Assembly: GCA_017436305.1 (NCBI GenBank)
Contig: JAFSDJ010000038.1
Span: 1-64,000, forward strand
Reading direction: 5' to 3'
Length of the DNA: 64,000 nt
DNA from: Lachnospiraceae bacterium
Lineage (GTDB): Bacteria > Bacillota > Clostridia > Lachnospirales > Lachnospiraceae
Of the stretch, positions 44,473 through 52,792 are shown piece after piece. Position 1 is the first letter of the stretch, and every line of letters begins with the position of its first letter. Position numbers and translations under genes: made by a program. Below the pieces are notes generated by a model, which saw only the letters and a program-made list of their open reading frames with translations, was not told the origin of the DNA and searched no databases.

Positions 44473-46134
44473 ATGATGAGATCATTGTATTCTGGTGTAG
44501 CAGGTTTAAAAACACACCAGACAAAAATGGATGTTATTGGTAACAATATTGCAAACGTTAATACTGTAGGTTATAAATCACAATCTATTAATTTTTCAGA
44601 ACTTATGTATCAAACAACTCAGAGTGCATCGGGACCAAATGCTGCAAGTGGTAAAGCCGGTACTAATGCGAAGCAGATTGGTCTTGGTGTAAAGACTGCA
44701 GCGATTACTACAGCTATTACTCAGTCCGGTTCCAGCCAGACAACAGGAAATCCTTTTGATATTCAGATTAAGGGAGACTCTTTCTTTGTTGTAAGCGATG
44801 GTTCAAACACTTATTTTACAAAGGATGGTTCCTTTAATGTAGATGCTTTGGGAAATCTTGCCATGAGCTCTAACGGATATAGTGTAATGGGCTGGGGGGT
44901 AGATGAAACTACCGGAGAAATTAAAAAAGACACTGTAAGTCCTATTAAAGTTATGAGTGCGGAGAATATGACTTATCCTCCGGAGGCTACAACAAAAGCT
45001 TATGTTTCCGGTATTATTGATAAAAATGATCCTGATACAACTTCAGAAGCCGGAAAGATTTTGAATTTAAGCTTTTTTGACAGTGCAGGATATGCCTACA
45101 CTGCAAAATTAACAATGAAAGCTACCGGAGTGGAAGGACAATATTCTGTTGAAGTTGCTGATGTATTAGACTCAGAAGGAAATTCTGTATTAAGTAAATT
45201 CCCTAACATTTCTTTTGGTACCACTACTAAAGTGGCAGGTGCTCAGACATTAAATGTATCACAAGGATACACGGTAAATTCTACCAGTGTTACATATGAG
45301 GGAGTTACTTATCCGTTTTCAACTCTTGGTGCAGATGATGCACAAGGAACAGCGGCAGAAAAGCAGAAAATTCTTGCAAATGCTTATGGATTCAGTACAT
45401 ATGAAGAATTTTCCAAATTTTATGGAAATGTAAGTGGTGTTGATACTGATACTTTAGGAAAAATGGTTGCAACAGGAACGATTGATACAAATATTATTGA
45501 TGCAACAACAGGTGCTTTAACAGTAGCAGGTAAACAAATCCAGGGTGGTATTATTAAATACAATGATTCCACAAAGCTTGTAGAATCTGTAAATGGATTA
45601 ACAAACAACTTTACTTTGGATTTAAACTTTGGTGATGACGTTTCAGCACCAAATGGTCCATTTACTACTATTAATATAGATTTTTCAACATCCAACAACT
45701 ACAATGCTAACGGGACAAGTACAATTGGTGCTACAGCCGGTGATTTAGATGGTCTTGGTGCAGGACGTAAGCTTGGTAAGATGTCTGGTGTATCCATCCA
45801 GAACGATGGTAAAATTTATGCTTCTTACGACAATGGACAGACAAAACTGTTAGGACAGATTGCAGTGGCGGAGTTTGCTAATGCAGCAGGTCTTGAAAAA
45901 CAGGGTGATAATCTGTATGCAGCTACTTTAAATTCAGGTGAGTTTGACGGAATTGGTGTAGATATTACAGGAAGTGGTGGATATATGACAACAGGTGTTT
46001 TGGAAATGAGTAACGTAGATCTTTCGGCAGAATTTACGGAAATGATTACTACACAGAGAGGTTTCCAGGCAAATTCAAGAATTATTACAGTATCTGACAC
46101 TATGTTGGAAGAATTGGTTAATTTGAAACGTTAA
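44473..46134 (+). CDS. flgE: Flagellar hook protein FlgE
   Basis: Main hook subunit. N-terminal motif MRSLYSGVAGLKTHQTKMDVIGNN with NIANVNTVGYKSQSINFSE matches the rod/hook family. The C-terminus holds LSAEFTEMITTQRGFQANSR and ends with LEELVNLKR. The middle has the variable hook domains (D1, D2 and an insertion), giving 553 residues, longer than the 400 of enterics but common in Clostridia. AGGAGG (44457-44462) is 10 bases ahead of ATG 44473; a second ATG follows directly. A strong hairpin lies after the gene, before flbD. Confidence 0.95.
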   Translation: MMRSLYSGVAGLKTHQTKMDVIGNNIANVNTVGYKSQSINFSELMYQTTQSASGPNAASGKAGTNAKQIGLGVKTAAITTAITQSGSSQTTGNPFDIQIKGDSFFVVSDGSNTYFTKDGSFNVDALGNLAMSSNGYSVMGWGVDETTGEIKKDTVSPIKVMSAENMTYPPEATTKAYVSGIIDKNDPDTTSEAGKILNLSFFDSAGYAYTAKLTMKATGVEGQYSVEVADVLDSEGNSVLSKFPNISFGTTTKVAGAQTLNVSQGYTVNSTSVTYEGVTYPFSTLGADDAQGTAAEKQKILANAYGFSTYEEFSKFYGNVSGVDTDTLGKMVATGTIDTNIIDATTGALTVAGKQIQGGIIKYNDSTKLVESVNGLTNNFTLDLNFGDDVSAPNGPFTTINIDFSTSNNYNANGTSTIGATAGDLDGLGAGRKLGKMSGVSIQNDGKIYASYDNGQTKLLGQIAVAEFANAAGLEKQGDNLYAATLNSGEFDGIGVDITGSGGYMTTGVLEMSNVDLSAEFTEMITTQRGFQANSRIITVSDTMLEELVNLKR

Positions 46135-46161
46135 TTATGATTAACGTATGATTTATAAGGG

Positions 46162-46200
46162 CAACAGGCGGAAACGGCAGTCACTGTTTCTGCCTTGTTG
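46162..46200 (+). terminator. Strong hairpin between flgE and flbD, partial terminator or processing site
   Basis: CAACAGGCGGAAAC (46162-46175) pairs with GTTTCTGCCTTGTTG (46186-46200), a stem of about 14 bp with one G-U pair and one bulge. The tail (TTGTGTTATG) is only moderately T-rich. It is likely to stabilise flgE mRNA or to reduce readthrough into the motor genes, not to end the operon fully. The rest of the 46135-46297 gap holds nothing else I can support. Confidence 0.5.
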
Positions 46201-46297
46201 TTGTGTTATGTGCCTGATTGATAAAAATGAAAATTATTTTGGTAAAATCAGGAGAAAGATTTGTGAAAATCATAAAATAATTGGAGAATTGTTAAAA

Positions 46298-46483
46298 ATG
46301 ATTGAAGTAACAAAGCTCAATGGACAAAAAATACTAATAAATCCTGACTTGATGGAGACTGTTGAAGAAACTCCGGACACAGTCATTTCTTTCACAACGG
46401 GCAAAAAAATAATTGTAAAAGAAAGTAGACAAGAGGTAAAAAATTTAGTAAAATCGTATAGAAAGGATATTTTTGCAAACTAG
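46298..46483 (+). CDS. flbD: Flagellar protein FlbD/SwrD
   Basis: A 61-residue protein of the FlbD family, called SwrD in Bacillus, where it raises motor power for swarming. The core IEVTKLNGQKILINPDLMET is diagnostic. The start is ATG 46298 with TTGGAG at 46281-46286. A longer frame beginning at 46148 would run through the hairpin region and has no ribosome-binding site, so I reject it. motA follows with the normal order flbD-motA-motB-fliL. Confidence 0.93.
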   Translation: MIEVTKLNGQKILINPDLMETVEETPDTVISFTTGKKIIVKESRQEVKNLVKSYRKDIFAN

Positions 46484-46507
46484 TGCAAAAGTAGGAGGGT
46501 GGACGTT

Positions 46508-47308
46508 TTGGATATAGCATCGATTATTGGCTTAATTGCCTGCTTTGTTTTGGTTATATTTGGTATCGTGACAGGCGATCAAGGTGCAGCGGCATTAGGG
46601 AATTTTTTACATGCGCCATCAGCCCTTATTACCTTTGGTGGTTCTTTCGGCTGTATTTTAGCATCTTACAGCATGTCTGATTTTTTTGGAGGACTAAAGA
46701 GCATTAGGCTTATTTTTAAAGTTCCGGCATTGGATACGCCTGAAATAATTAGGAAAATTATAGAGCTTTCCAATGTTGCCAGAAAAGAGGGTCTTCTTTC
46801 TCTGGAAGAGGCGGCAGGAGATTTAGATGACATTTTTTTAAAGAAAGGAATTTTGCTTATTGTAGACGGTACGGATCCGGAGCTGGTACGCGCCATTATG
46901 GAAACAGAGCTTACCAGTATAGAAGGTAGACATAAAGCGAAAATTGGGTTTTGGCAGGACGTTGGTTCAATGGGACCTGCCTGGGGTATGATTGGAACTC
47001 TGATTGGTTTGGTTAATATGTTACAGGCGTTAGATGATCCTTCGTCCATTGGACCCAATATGGCGGTGGCACTTATTACCACGTTGTACGGTTCGTTGTT
47101 AGCAAACTGGATTTGTGCACCGGTTGCAAGTAAATTAAAAAGTAATAATGATGCGGAGGTTATGATAAAAGAAATTATGATTGAAGGCCTGTTATCCATT
47201 CAGGCAGGAGAAAATCCTCGTGTCATAGAAGAAAAGCTTAAATCCTTCTTAGCACCAAAAGACAGAGAAACTGCTGCTGAAGAAGGCGGAGGTGAAATGG
47301 ATGGCTAG
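46508..47308 (+). CDS. motA: Flagellar motor stator protein MotA
   Basis: Stator subunit of the flagellar ion channel. Four transmembrane helices are visible (about residues 3-22, 32-48, 150-170 and 183-203). The conserved PAWGMIGTLIGLVNML holds the Pro/Gly residues needed for ion-driven movement, and the cytoplasmic loop with charged residues (RKEGLLSLEEAA) contacts FliG. 266 residues from TTG 46508, which lies 9 bases after AGGAGG (46493-46498); the GTG at 46499 directly abuts that site. The gene overlaps motB by 8 bases. Ion type cannot be told for sure. Confidence 0.95.
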   Translation: MDIASIIGLIACFVLVIFGIVTGDQGAAALGNFLHAPSALITFGGSFGCILASYSMSDFFGGLKSIRLIFKVPALDTPEIIRKIIELSNVARKEGLLSLEEAAGDLDDIFLKKGILLIVDGTDPELVRAIMETELTSIEGRHKAKIGFWQDVGSMGPAWGMIGTLIGLVNMLQALDDPSSIGPNMAVALITTLYGSLLANWICAPVASKLKSNNDAEVMIKEIMIEGLLSIQAGENPRVIEEKLKSFLAPKDRETAAEEGGGEMDG

Positions 47309-48101
47309 GAAAAAAAAGGAAGAAGCTCCGGCACCGGGGTCACCGGCATGGATGGCTACCTTTAGTGACTTGATGAATTTGTTGTTATGTTTTTTCATTT
47401 TGTTGTTTTCTATGTCAACGATTGAACAGGAAAAGCTGGAAGCGGTTGCGGCATCCTTTAACCAGACCATTAGCATTTTTTCGGGAGGAGCCACAGCGAT
47501 AGGTGATGGCGTACTTATCAGCAATGGTGTCAGTCAGTTAAACGAGCTGGATCAATACATAAATAGTACCGGTAAAGCAGCAGAAGTAGAAGAAGAAAGC
47601 AAGGATGCTTTAGAAGAGTTTGAGGCAAAACAGCAACAGATGTCTGAAGGGCTGGCAGAAAAAGTAGAAGAGGCAGTAAAGGAAGCAAATATGGAAGAAG
47701 AAATCGATATTGATTTTACTTCCCAGTATGTTTCGTTAACATTAAATGGTGCGTTACTTTTTGATTCCGGAAGCGACAAATTAAAGGAAGAAGCTTTACC
47801 GGTTTTGAGTAAAGTCGGGCAGATTTTAACAAGATATGGAGAAAGTGTTATAGAGATTGAAGGACACACGGATAATGTTCCGATTCATAATAAGCAGTTT
47901 GCTAATAATGATGAACTATCCAGTTTCCGTGCACTTGCAGTATTTAATTATTTTATGGAAAATACTTCTTTAAATCCGGCGATGTTAAAACATTCGGGAA
48001 GAGGAGAATATGTTCCGGTTGCTGACAATTCAACCCCGGAGGGAAGAGCTAAAAACCGTAGGGTTGAAATTAAGATATATCATGCATTAAGTACTTACTA
48101 A
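47301..48101 (+). CDS. motB: Flagellar motor stator protein MotB
   Basis: Peptidoglycan-anchored stator subunit. The single N-terminal helix holds the ion-binding Asp23 in MATFSDLMNLLLCFFILL. A linker and plug region (about 60-130) precedes the OmpA-like domain with IEIEGHTDNVPIH and GRAKNRRVEIKIY, which binds the wall. 266 residues. Start ATG 47301, 5 bases after GGAGGTGA (47288-47295), which is inside motA; an earlier GTG at 47292 lies within this site. Confidence 0.96.
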   Translation: MARKKKEEAPAPGSPAWMATFSDLMNLLLCFFILLFSMSTIEQEKLEAVAASFNQTISIFSGGATAIGDGVLISNGVSQLNELDQYINSTGKAAEVEEESKDALEEFEAKQQQMSEGLAEKVEEAVKEANMEEEIDIDFTSQYVSLTLNGALLFDSGSDKLKEEALPVLSKVGQILTRYGESVIEIEGHTDNVPIHNKQFANNDELSSFRALAVFNYFMENTSLNPAMLKHSGRGEYVPVADNSTPEGRAKNRRVEIKIYHALSTY

Positions 48102-48116
48102 TAAGGGAGAATGAAT

Positions 48117-48641
48117 ATGAAAAAGAACCTAATATCCATATTGATTTTGGCGTTAATGGTAGTAAATGTTGTATTAACTGCGATTACTATGTTTAGTGTC
48201 ACAAGTACAAATAAAAAAACTGCAGCACTGGTAAATGATATTGCGTCGGTTTTGAGCTTGGAATTGTCAAGTACGCAAGGTGCTGATGGAGAAAACACAG
48301 AAGTGGTAGTTTCTATGGAAGATACTGTTCCTTATGCCATTGAGGACGAAATGACAATCATGTTAAAACAGGGCGAAGATGGAAAAGATCACTATGCAGT
48401 AGTATCGGTTAGTCTTGCTATGAATTCTAAGGATAAGGATTATAAAACCTACGGAGAAACAATCGGGGATAATGTAAGTCTTATAAAAGGTGAAATTAAT
48501 GATGTATTTGCCTCCCATACATTGGAAGAAGCAAGAGGCAATGAAGAACAAATTCAAGGTGAGATTTTAACAAGGATTCAGGAGATGTTTGATTCCCAGT
48601 TTGTTTATAAGGTTACATTTAGCAGTATAGTTTATCAATAA
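48117..48641 (+). CDS. fliL: Flagellar basal body-associated protein FliL
   Basis: Bitopic membrane protein that encircles the stator and stabilises it. One helix at about residues 5-25 (LISILILALMVVNVVLTAIT) and an extracellular domain ending in FDSQFVYKVTFSSIVYQ, as in FliL. Similarity is modest, but the gene order motB-fliL-fliM is firmly conserved. 174 residues from ATG 48117; the ATG at 48111 is too close to AGGGAG (48104-48109). Confidence 0.83.
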   Translation: MKKNLISILILALMVVNVVLTAITMFSVTSTNKKTAALVNDIASVLSLELSSTQGADGENTEVVVSMEDTVPYAIEDEMTIMLKQGEDGKDHYAVVSVSLAMNSKDKDYKTYGETIGDNVSLIKGEINDVFASHTLEEARGNEEQIQGEILTRIQEMFDSQFVYKVTFSSIVYQ

Positions 48642-48676
48642 AAAAGACGAAATTAAAAATACGGGAGGTGAGTTCG

Positions 48677-49657
48677 GTGGGCGAAGTATTATCTCAAAGC
48701 GAGATAGATAGCTTGCTACAAGCACTCAGTACCGGTGAATTAGACGTAGATGAAATAAAAGAAAACAATGATAAGCAGGTGAAAAATTATGATTTTAAAC
48801 GTCCTGCAAAATTCTCGAAAGAGCATTTACGAACGTTGGAAATTATATTTGAACATTATGGAAGATTGTTATCCACCAACTTGCCGGTTTATCTTAGAAA
48901 AAATGTACAGGTTAGCGTAGCCAGTTCAGAGGCGGTTACGTTTTCTGAATTTACCAATGCCTTAAGCAATCCGGTTATATTAGGAATTGTTAATTTTGCC
49001 CCTTTATCGGGTAGCGTTATTATAGAATTAGCCTCTAATTTAGGATTTGCTATATTAGACAGAATGCTTGGAGGGGCAGGTAATCCATTAGAAAAGAACA
49101 GGGATTTTTCAGAAATTGAATTAGCAATTTTAGACAAAGTTATGGTAACTTGTATGCAGCTTTTGCGAGAACCATGGAAAAATGTTGTGGAAGTTGAACC
49201 TTTTATGGAAAGGATAGAAACAAATCCACAATTTGCGCAGGTAATTGCACCTAGTGATATGATTGCCATTGTTACCCTGAATGTGAAGGTTGGTGACATT
49301 GAAGGCTTTATGAACGTTTGTCTTCCATATTTTACTTTGGAAGATGTAATGGATAAGTTAAATACTAAGTATTGGTTCTCTACAATGCAGGAGATGGAAG
49401 ATGAAAGCTACGGAGAGCATATTGAAACATTAATTAGGAAAGTAGATATGCCTGTAAAAGCTATTTTGGGAAAAAGTGTCATTTCAGTTATGGATTTTGC
49501 AAATCTTCAGGTGGGTGATATTATTCGTTTGGATACGAAGATTGATAATGAACTGGAAGTATACGTTGGAAATTTAAGAAAATTTACTGCCTTACCGGGT
49601 TCTAACAAGGATAAATATGCGGTAAGAATTGCAACAGTAATAAGAGAGGAGGAATAA
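48677..49657 (+). CDS. fliM: Flagellar motor switch protein FliM
   Basis: C-ring protein that binds phosphorylated CheY. The N-terminal CheY-binding peptide reads LSQSEIDSLLQALS. The middle CheC-like domain begins with YDFKRPAKFSKEHLRTLEIIF, and the C-terminal SpoA domain includes LGKSVISVMDFANLQVGDIIRLD. 326 residues, standard. Start GTG 48677, 5 bases after GGAGGTGA (48664-48671); an earlier GTG at 48668 is part of that site. Four bases separate it from fliY. Confidence 0.96.
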   Translation: MGEVLSQSEIDSLLQALSTGELDVDEIKENNDKQVKNYDFKRPAKFSKEHLRTLEIIFEHYGRLLSTNLPVYLRKNVQVSVASSEAVTFSEFTNALSNPVILGIVNFAPLSGSVIIELASNLGFAILDRMLGGAGNPLEKNRDFSEIELAILDKVMVTCMQLLREPWKNVVEVEPFMERIETNPQFAQVIAPSDMIAIVTLNVKVGDIEGFMNVCLPYFTLEDVMDKLNTKYWFSTMQEMEDESYGEHIETLIRKVDMPVKAILGKSVISVMDFANLQVGDIIRLDTKIDNELEVYVGNLRKFTALPGSNKDKYAVRIATVIREEE

Positions 49658-49661
49658 GCAA

Positions 49662-50912
49662 ATGGAAGGTATGTTATCCCAAGATGAAATTAATGCACTT
49701 TTAAATGGCATGTCTACCAGTGATGAACAGGAAAGTAGTGTTGAAGAAGTGGCTCAGGAGTTGCTTACTGATGATGAAAAAGATGCCATTGGTGAAATTG
49801 CTAATATCAGTATGGGAACATCGGCTACAACTCTTTTTTCCTTGGTTAATAGGAAAGTAAATATTACAACACCTGTAGTAAAAATGTCCAGATGGTCTCA
49901 GGTAATTGATGAATACGAAAGACCTTGCGTGTTTATTCAAATTAAGTATACAGTAGGCTTGGACGGAGCGAATATATTAGTACTAAAGGAACACGATGTA
50001 AAGGTTATTACAGACCTTATGATGGGTGGAGATGGTACTAATACAGATGGTGAATTAGGTGAATTGCATTTAAGTGCTATTTCTGAGGCTATGAACCAAA
50101 TGATGGGTTCATCTGCCACATCGTTATCCTCAATGCTTGGAAAGATGATTGATATTAGCCCGCCGGAAGCAAGTCTGGTGAATTTAATGGAGTTTAAGAA
50201 AGCGGGAGATATTGCCCCGTTCTTAGAAGAAGATTTCGTAAAAATCTCATTCCGTATGCAAATTGATGATGATTTAGTAGATAGTACTATTATTCAGCTT
50301 TATCCTGTTGAATTTGCAAAAAGCTTGTATGAAACTTTTATTGGAAATCAGCTTGGTCCAGCGTCGGTGGAAGAAAAAGCACCAGAACCGGAACCGGTTC
50401 CTTATATTCCGCCACAGGCAGAACCACAGCCTCAAATAATGCAGGATATGGGAATGCCGCAAATGCAGCCTCAGGCTATGCCTGTCATGGGAATGCCACC
50501 GCAGGATATGGGAATGCCGCAAATGCAACCACAGATGATGCAACCGCAGATGATGCAACCGCAGATGATGCAACCGCAGATGATGCCGGGTATGGGAATG
50601 CCGATGATGCAACCACAAGTAAATATACAGCCGGCGCAATTTCAGTCCTTTAACAACAGTATGGGGGCTATGGCAAGTCAGGAAAACATTGGCTTGATCA
50701 TGGATGTTCCATTGGAGGTTACAGTGGAACTTGGAAGAACCAAAAAATCTATTTCTGACATTTTGGATTTTGCACCTGGAACTATTATTGAGCTTGACAA
50801 AATTGCTGGTGAACCCATTGATGTTTTGGTAAATGGTAAATTTGTTGCAAAAGGTGAAGTAGTAGTAATTGAAGAAAGTTTTGGTATCAGAGTAACTGAA
50901 ATTATAAAATAA
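49662..50912 (+). CDS. fliY: Flagellar motor switch phosphatase FliY
   Basis: C-ring protein combining a CheY-P phosphatase with FliN. N-terminal peptide MLSQDEINALLNGM resembles that of FliM. Two CheC-type helices with phosphatase residues are visible (GEIANISMGTSATTLFSLV and ISEAMNQMMGSSATSL). The C-terminal SpoA/FliN domain covers the last 80 residues (PLEVTVELGRTKKSISDILD). Between them is a Met/Gln/Pro-rich linker (about 235-330) encoded by tandem DNA repeats. 416 residues. Along with CheC, it gives two CheY-P phosphatases in this operon. Confidence 0.95.
   Translation: MEGMLSQDEINALLNGMSTSDEQESSVEEVAQELLTDDEKDAIGEIANISMGTSATTLFSLVNRKVNITTPVVKMSRWSQVIDEYERPCVFIQIKYTVGLDGANILVLKEHDVKVITDLMMGGDGTNTDGELGELHLSAISEAMNQMMGSSATSLSSMLGKMIDISPPEASLVNLMEFKKAGDIAPFLEEDFVKISFRMQIDDDLVDSTIIQLYPVEFAKSLYETFIGNQLGPASVEEKAPEPEPVPYIPPQAEPQPQIMQDMGMPQMQPQAMPVMGMPPQDMGMPQMQPQMMQPQMMQPQMMQPQMMPGMGMPMMQPQVNIQPAQFQSFNNSMGAMASQENIGLIMDVPLEVTVELGRTKKSISDILDFAPGTIIELDKIAGEPIDVLVNGKFVAKGEVVVIEESFGIRVTEIIK
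50441..50594 (+). repeat. Direct and tandem repeats in the fliY linker
   Basis: A 27-bp sequence at 50441-50467 is repeated exactly at 50501-50527, 60 bases apart. It is followed by three perfect 15-bp units (50535-50549, 50550-50564, 50565-50579) encoding MMQPQ, with partial units on both sides. Unit sizes are multiples of three, so copy-number change keeps the frame. Confidence 0.85.
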
Positions 50913-50936
50913 AAGTGAAAAAGAGGAGTCAAGGAT

Positions 50937-51299
50937 ATGGCGAAGAATATTTTAATTGTTGATGATGCAGCATTTATGAGAATGATGATTAAGGACATTT
51001 TAACCAAAAACGGCTACAATGTTGCTGGGGAAGCCGAAAACGGAGCGAAAGCAGTAGAGAAGTATAATGAATTGAAACCGGATTTAGTTCTTATGGATAT
51101 TACAATGCCGGAAATGGATGGTATTCAGGCGCTTAAGAAAATCAAAGAAAATGATGGAGGCGCCATGGTTATTATGTGTTCTGCTATGGGACAACAGGCG
51201 ATGGTTATTGAATCCATTCAGGCAGGTGCTAAAGACTTTATTGTTAAACCATTTCAGGCAGATCGTGTATTAGAAGCGGTAAAGAAAGTAGTTGGATAA
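50937..51299 (+). CDS. cheY: Chemotaxis response regulator CheY
   Basis: Single-domain receiver that carries the signal from CheA to the switch. LIVDDAAFMRMMIKDILTK holds the acidic pair at residues 9-10; the phosphorylation site is Asp54 in LVLMDITMPEMDG; the conserved Ser/Thr (MIMCSAMGQ) and Lys (FIVKPFQ) follow. 120 residues. It sits between fliY and fliO, the usual place in Firmicutes. AGGAGTC precedes the ATG. Confidence 0.96.
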   Translation: MAKNILIVDDAAFMRMMIKDILTKNGYNVAGEAENGAKAVEKYNELKPDLVLMDITMPEMDGIQALKKIKENDGGAMVIMCSAMGQQAMVIESIQAGAKDFIVKPFQADRVLEAVKKVVG

Positions 51300-51300
51300 T

Positions 51301-51663
51301 ATGACATTAGCGGTATCCCGGGGAATCGAATCCGTAGCTCGCTTTATTAGTTTATTGGTAATATTTATTTTTGTTTGTGCAATTACATATTTTTGTAGTA
51401 AGTATATTGCAAAAATTCAGCAAGGAACTATGCTTTCATCTAGCAATATGGAATTGATTGAAGCATATAAGATTGCTCCGGGAAAATATATTCAGATAGT
51501 TCGGGTTGGGAAAAAGTATCTGGCATTAGCTGTATGCAAAGATACAGTAACTCTCCTTTCGGAATTTGAGAAGGACGAAATTGAAATTGTAGGAAAACAA
51601 GAGCAGATTTCTTTTAAGGAACTTTTTGAGAAAGTAAGAAAAAGGGCGGATAAAAATGAATAG
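51301..51663 (+). CDS. fliO: Flagellar biosynthesis protein FliO
   Basis: Small membrane protein that helps assemble the FliP ring. One transmembrane helix at about residues 15-38 (FISLLVIFIFVCAITYFCSKY) and a cytoplasmic part with MELIEAYKIAPGKYIQIVRVG, typical of FliO/YscQ-like proteins. 120 residues from ATG 51301, one base after cheY. An in-frame TTG at 51292 lies inside cheY; either might be used, as no clear ribosome-binding site helps. It overlaps fliP by 8 bases. Confidence 0.86.
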   Translation: MTLAVSRGIESVARFISLLVIFIFVCAITYFCSKYIAKIQQGTMLSSSNMELIEAYKIAPGKYIQIVRVGKKYLALAVCKDTVTLLSEFEKDEIEIVGKQEQISFKELFEKVRKRADKNE

Positions 51664-52504
51664 ACATAAAAAGGTCCTTTTGTCTTTATTAATTGTTATA
51701 CTTGTGCTTTTTAAGCCTGTAGTAGTAGAAGCTACTTCCGCCATTGGAGCTTATACTACAGGGGAGAATGAAAGCCGGACGAACATTAATGAGCCAGGGA
51801 CCGCCCAGTCTACAGATGAATTAAATGAACTTAATATCGCAAATAACTTAACTGTTACTTATAATGATGGGAATGGCACTATAGCAGGCTCACTTCGAAT
51901 TTTACTAATCTTAACCGGCATTGCATTAGCACCAATTCTCATTATTTTGTTGACATCTTTTACTCGGATTTTAATTGTTCTTCATTTTACAAGGTCGGCA
52001 TTAAATACCCAGACAGCACCGCCAAATCAGGTGCTTATAGGAATTGCACTGTTTTTGACTTATTTTATTATGAGTCCAATTATTACAGAGATTAATGAGA
52101 CAGCAATTAAGCCGTTTGAAGCTGGTGAAATTACCCAGGAAGAAGCATTAGAAATCGGTATGGAACCTTTAAGAGAGTTTATGTTTAAACAAACTCAGGA
52201 AAAGGATGCCAAAATGTTTACTGATATTGCAGGAAGAGAATGGACAGGAAATCTGGATGATATTGAGAATTCTGTTTTAATTCCCAGCTTTATTGTAAGC
52301 GAGCTTAGAACAGCATTTATTATAGGATTTATTATTTATATTCCATTTATTGTAATTGACATGGTAGTGGCATCGGCACTTATGAGCATGGGTATGATGA
52401 TGCTCCCACCTACAACTATTTCTATGCCGTTTAAAATTCTATTATTTGTGCTGGCGGATGGATGGAACTTGGTAATTGTAAACTTAGTGAAGACTTTTTA
52501 TTAG
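51656..52504 (+). CDS. fliP: Flagellar export gate protein FliP
   Basis: Pore-forming subunit of the export gate. A cleavable signal peptide is likely at the N-terminus (VLLSLLIVILVLFKPVVVEA). The core contains FTRILIVLHFTRSALNTQTAPPN and IGIALFLTYFIMSP, family hallmarks, and the C-terminus has SMGMMMLPPTTISMPFKILLF. 282 residues, longer than the 221 of Bacillus because of the signal peptide and the N-terminal linker. It starts within fliO. Confidence 0.96.
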   Translation: MNRHKKVLLSLLIVILVLFKPVVVEATSAIGAYTTGENESRTNINEPGTAQSTDELNELNIANNLTVTYNDGNGTIAGSLRILLILTGIALAPILIILLTSFTRILIVLHFTRSALNTQTAPPNQVLIGIALFLTYFIMSPIITEINETAIKPFEAGEITQEEALEIGMEPLREFMFKQTQEKDAKMFTDIAGREWTGNLDDIENSVLIPSFIVSELRTAFIIGFIIYIPFIVIDMVVASALMSMGMMMLPPTTISMPFKILLFVLADGWNLVIVNLVKTFY

Positions 52505-52517
52505 CTGAGGTGAATGT

Positions 52518-52784
52518 ATGTCAATTAATGATGTGGTAGAAATATCCAATCAGGCTTTATGGATTATTATTAAAGTGTCTGCACCTGTGTTATTAATTTC
52601 CTTAGTAGTTGGTCTGATTATCAGTATTTTTCAGACAGCTACATCCATTCAGGAACAGACATTAACTTTTGTGCCAAAGATCTTAGCCGTTTTTTTGGCA
52701 CTGATGTTATTAGGACACTGGATGCTAAAGGAAATGTCCGGATTTATGGCAGAGTTATGGTCTGACTTTTCCAGATATATTTAG
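52518..52784 (+). CDS. fliQ: Flagellar export gate protein FliQ
   Basis: Two-helix export gate subunit, 88 residues. VVEISNQALWIIIKVSAPVL and SLVVGLIISIFQTATSIQEQTLTFVPK match FliQ closely, with the second helix at about 55-75. AGGTG lies ahead of the ATG. It follows fliP by 13 bases and precedes fliR by 8. Confidence 0.96.
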   Translation: MSINDVVEISNQALWIIIKVSAPVLLISLVVGLIISIFQTATSIQEQTLTFVPKILAVFLALMLLGHWMLKEMSGFMAELWSDFSRYI

Positions 52785-52792
52785 GAGTTAGT

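Noticed and set aside
46148-46297. Upstream extension of flbD by 50 codons
   Set aside because: It runs through the hairpin, has no ribosome-binding site, and FlbD proteins are about 60 residues long.
50530-50582. CRISPR-like regular repeats
   Set aside because: Units are directly adjacent, without spacers, and lie in the fliY coding frame.
50274-50639. His/Leu-rich open frame on the minus strand opposite fliY
   Set aside because: It is the mirror of the Met/Gln/Pro-coding repeats of fliY; no ribosome-binding site and no family match.
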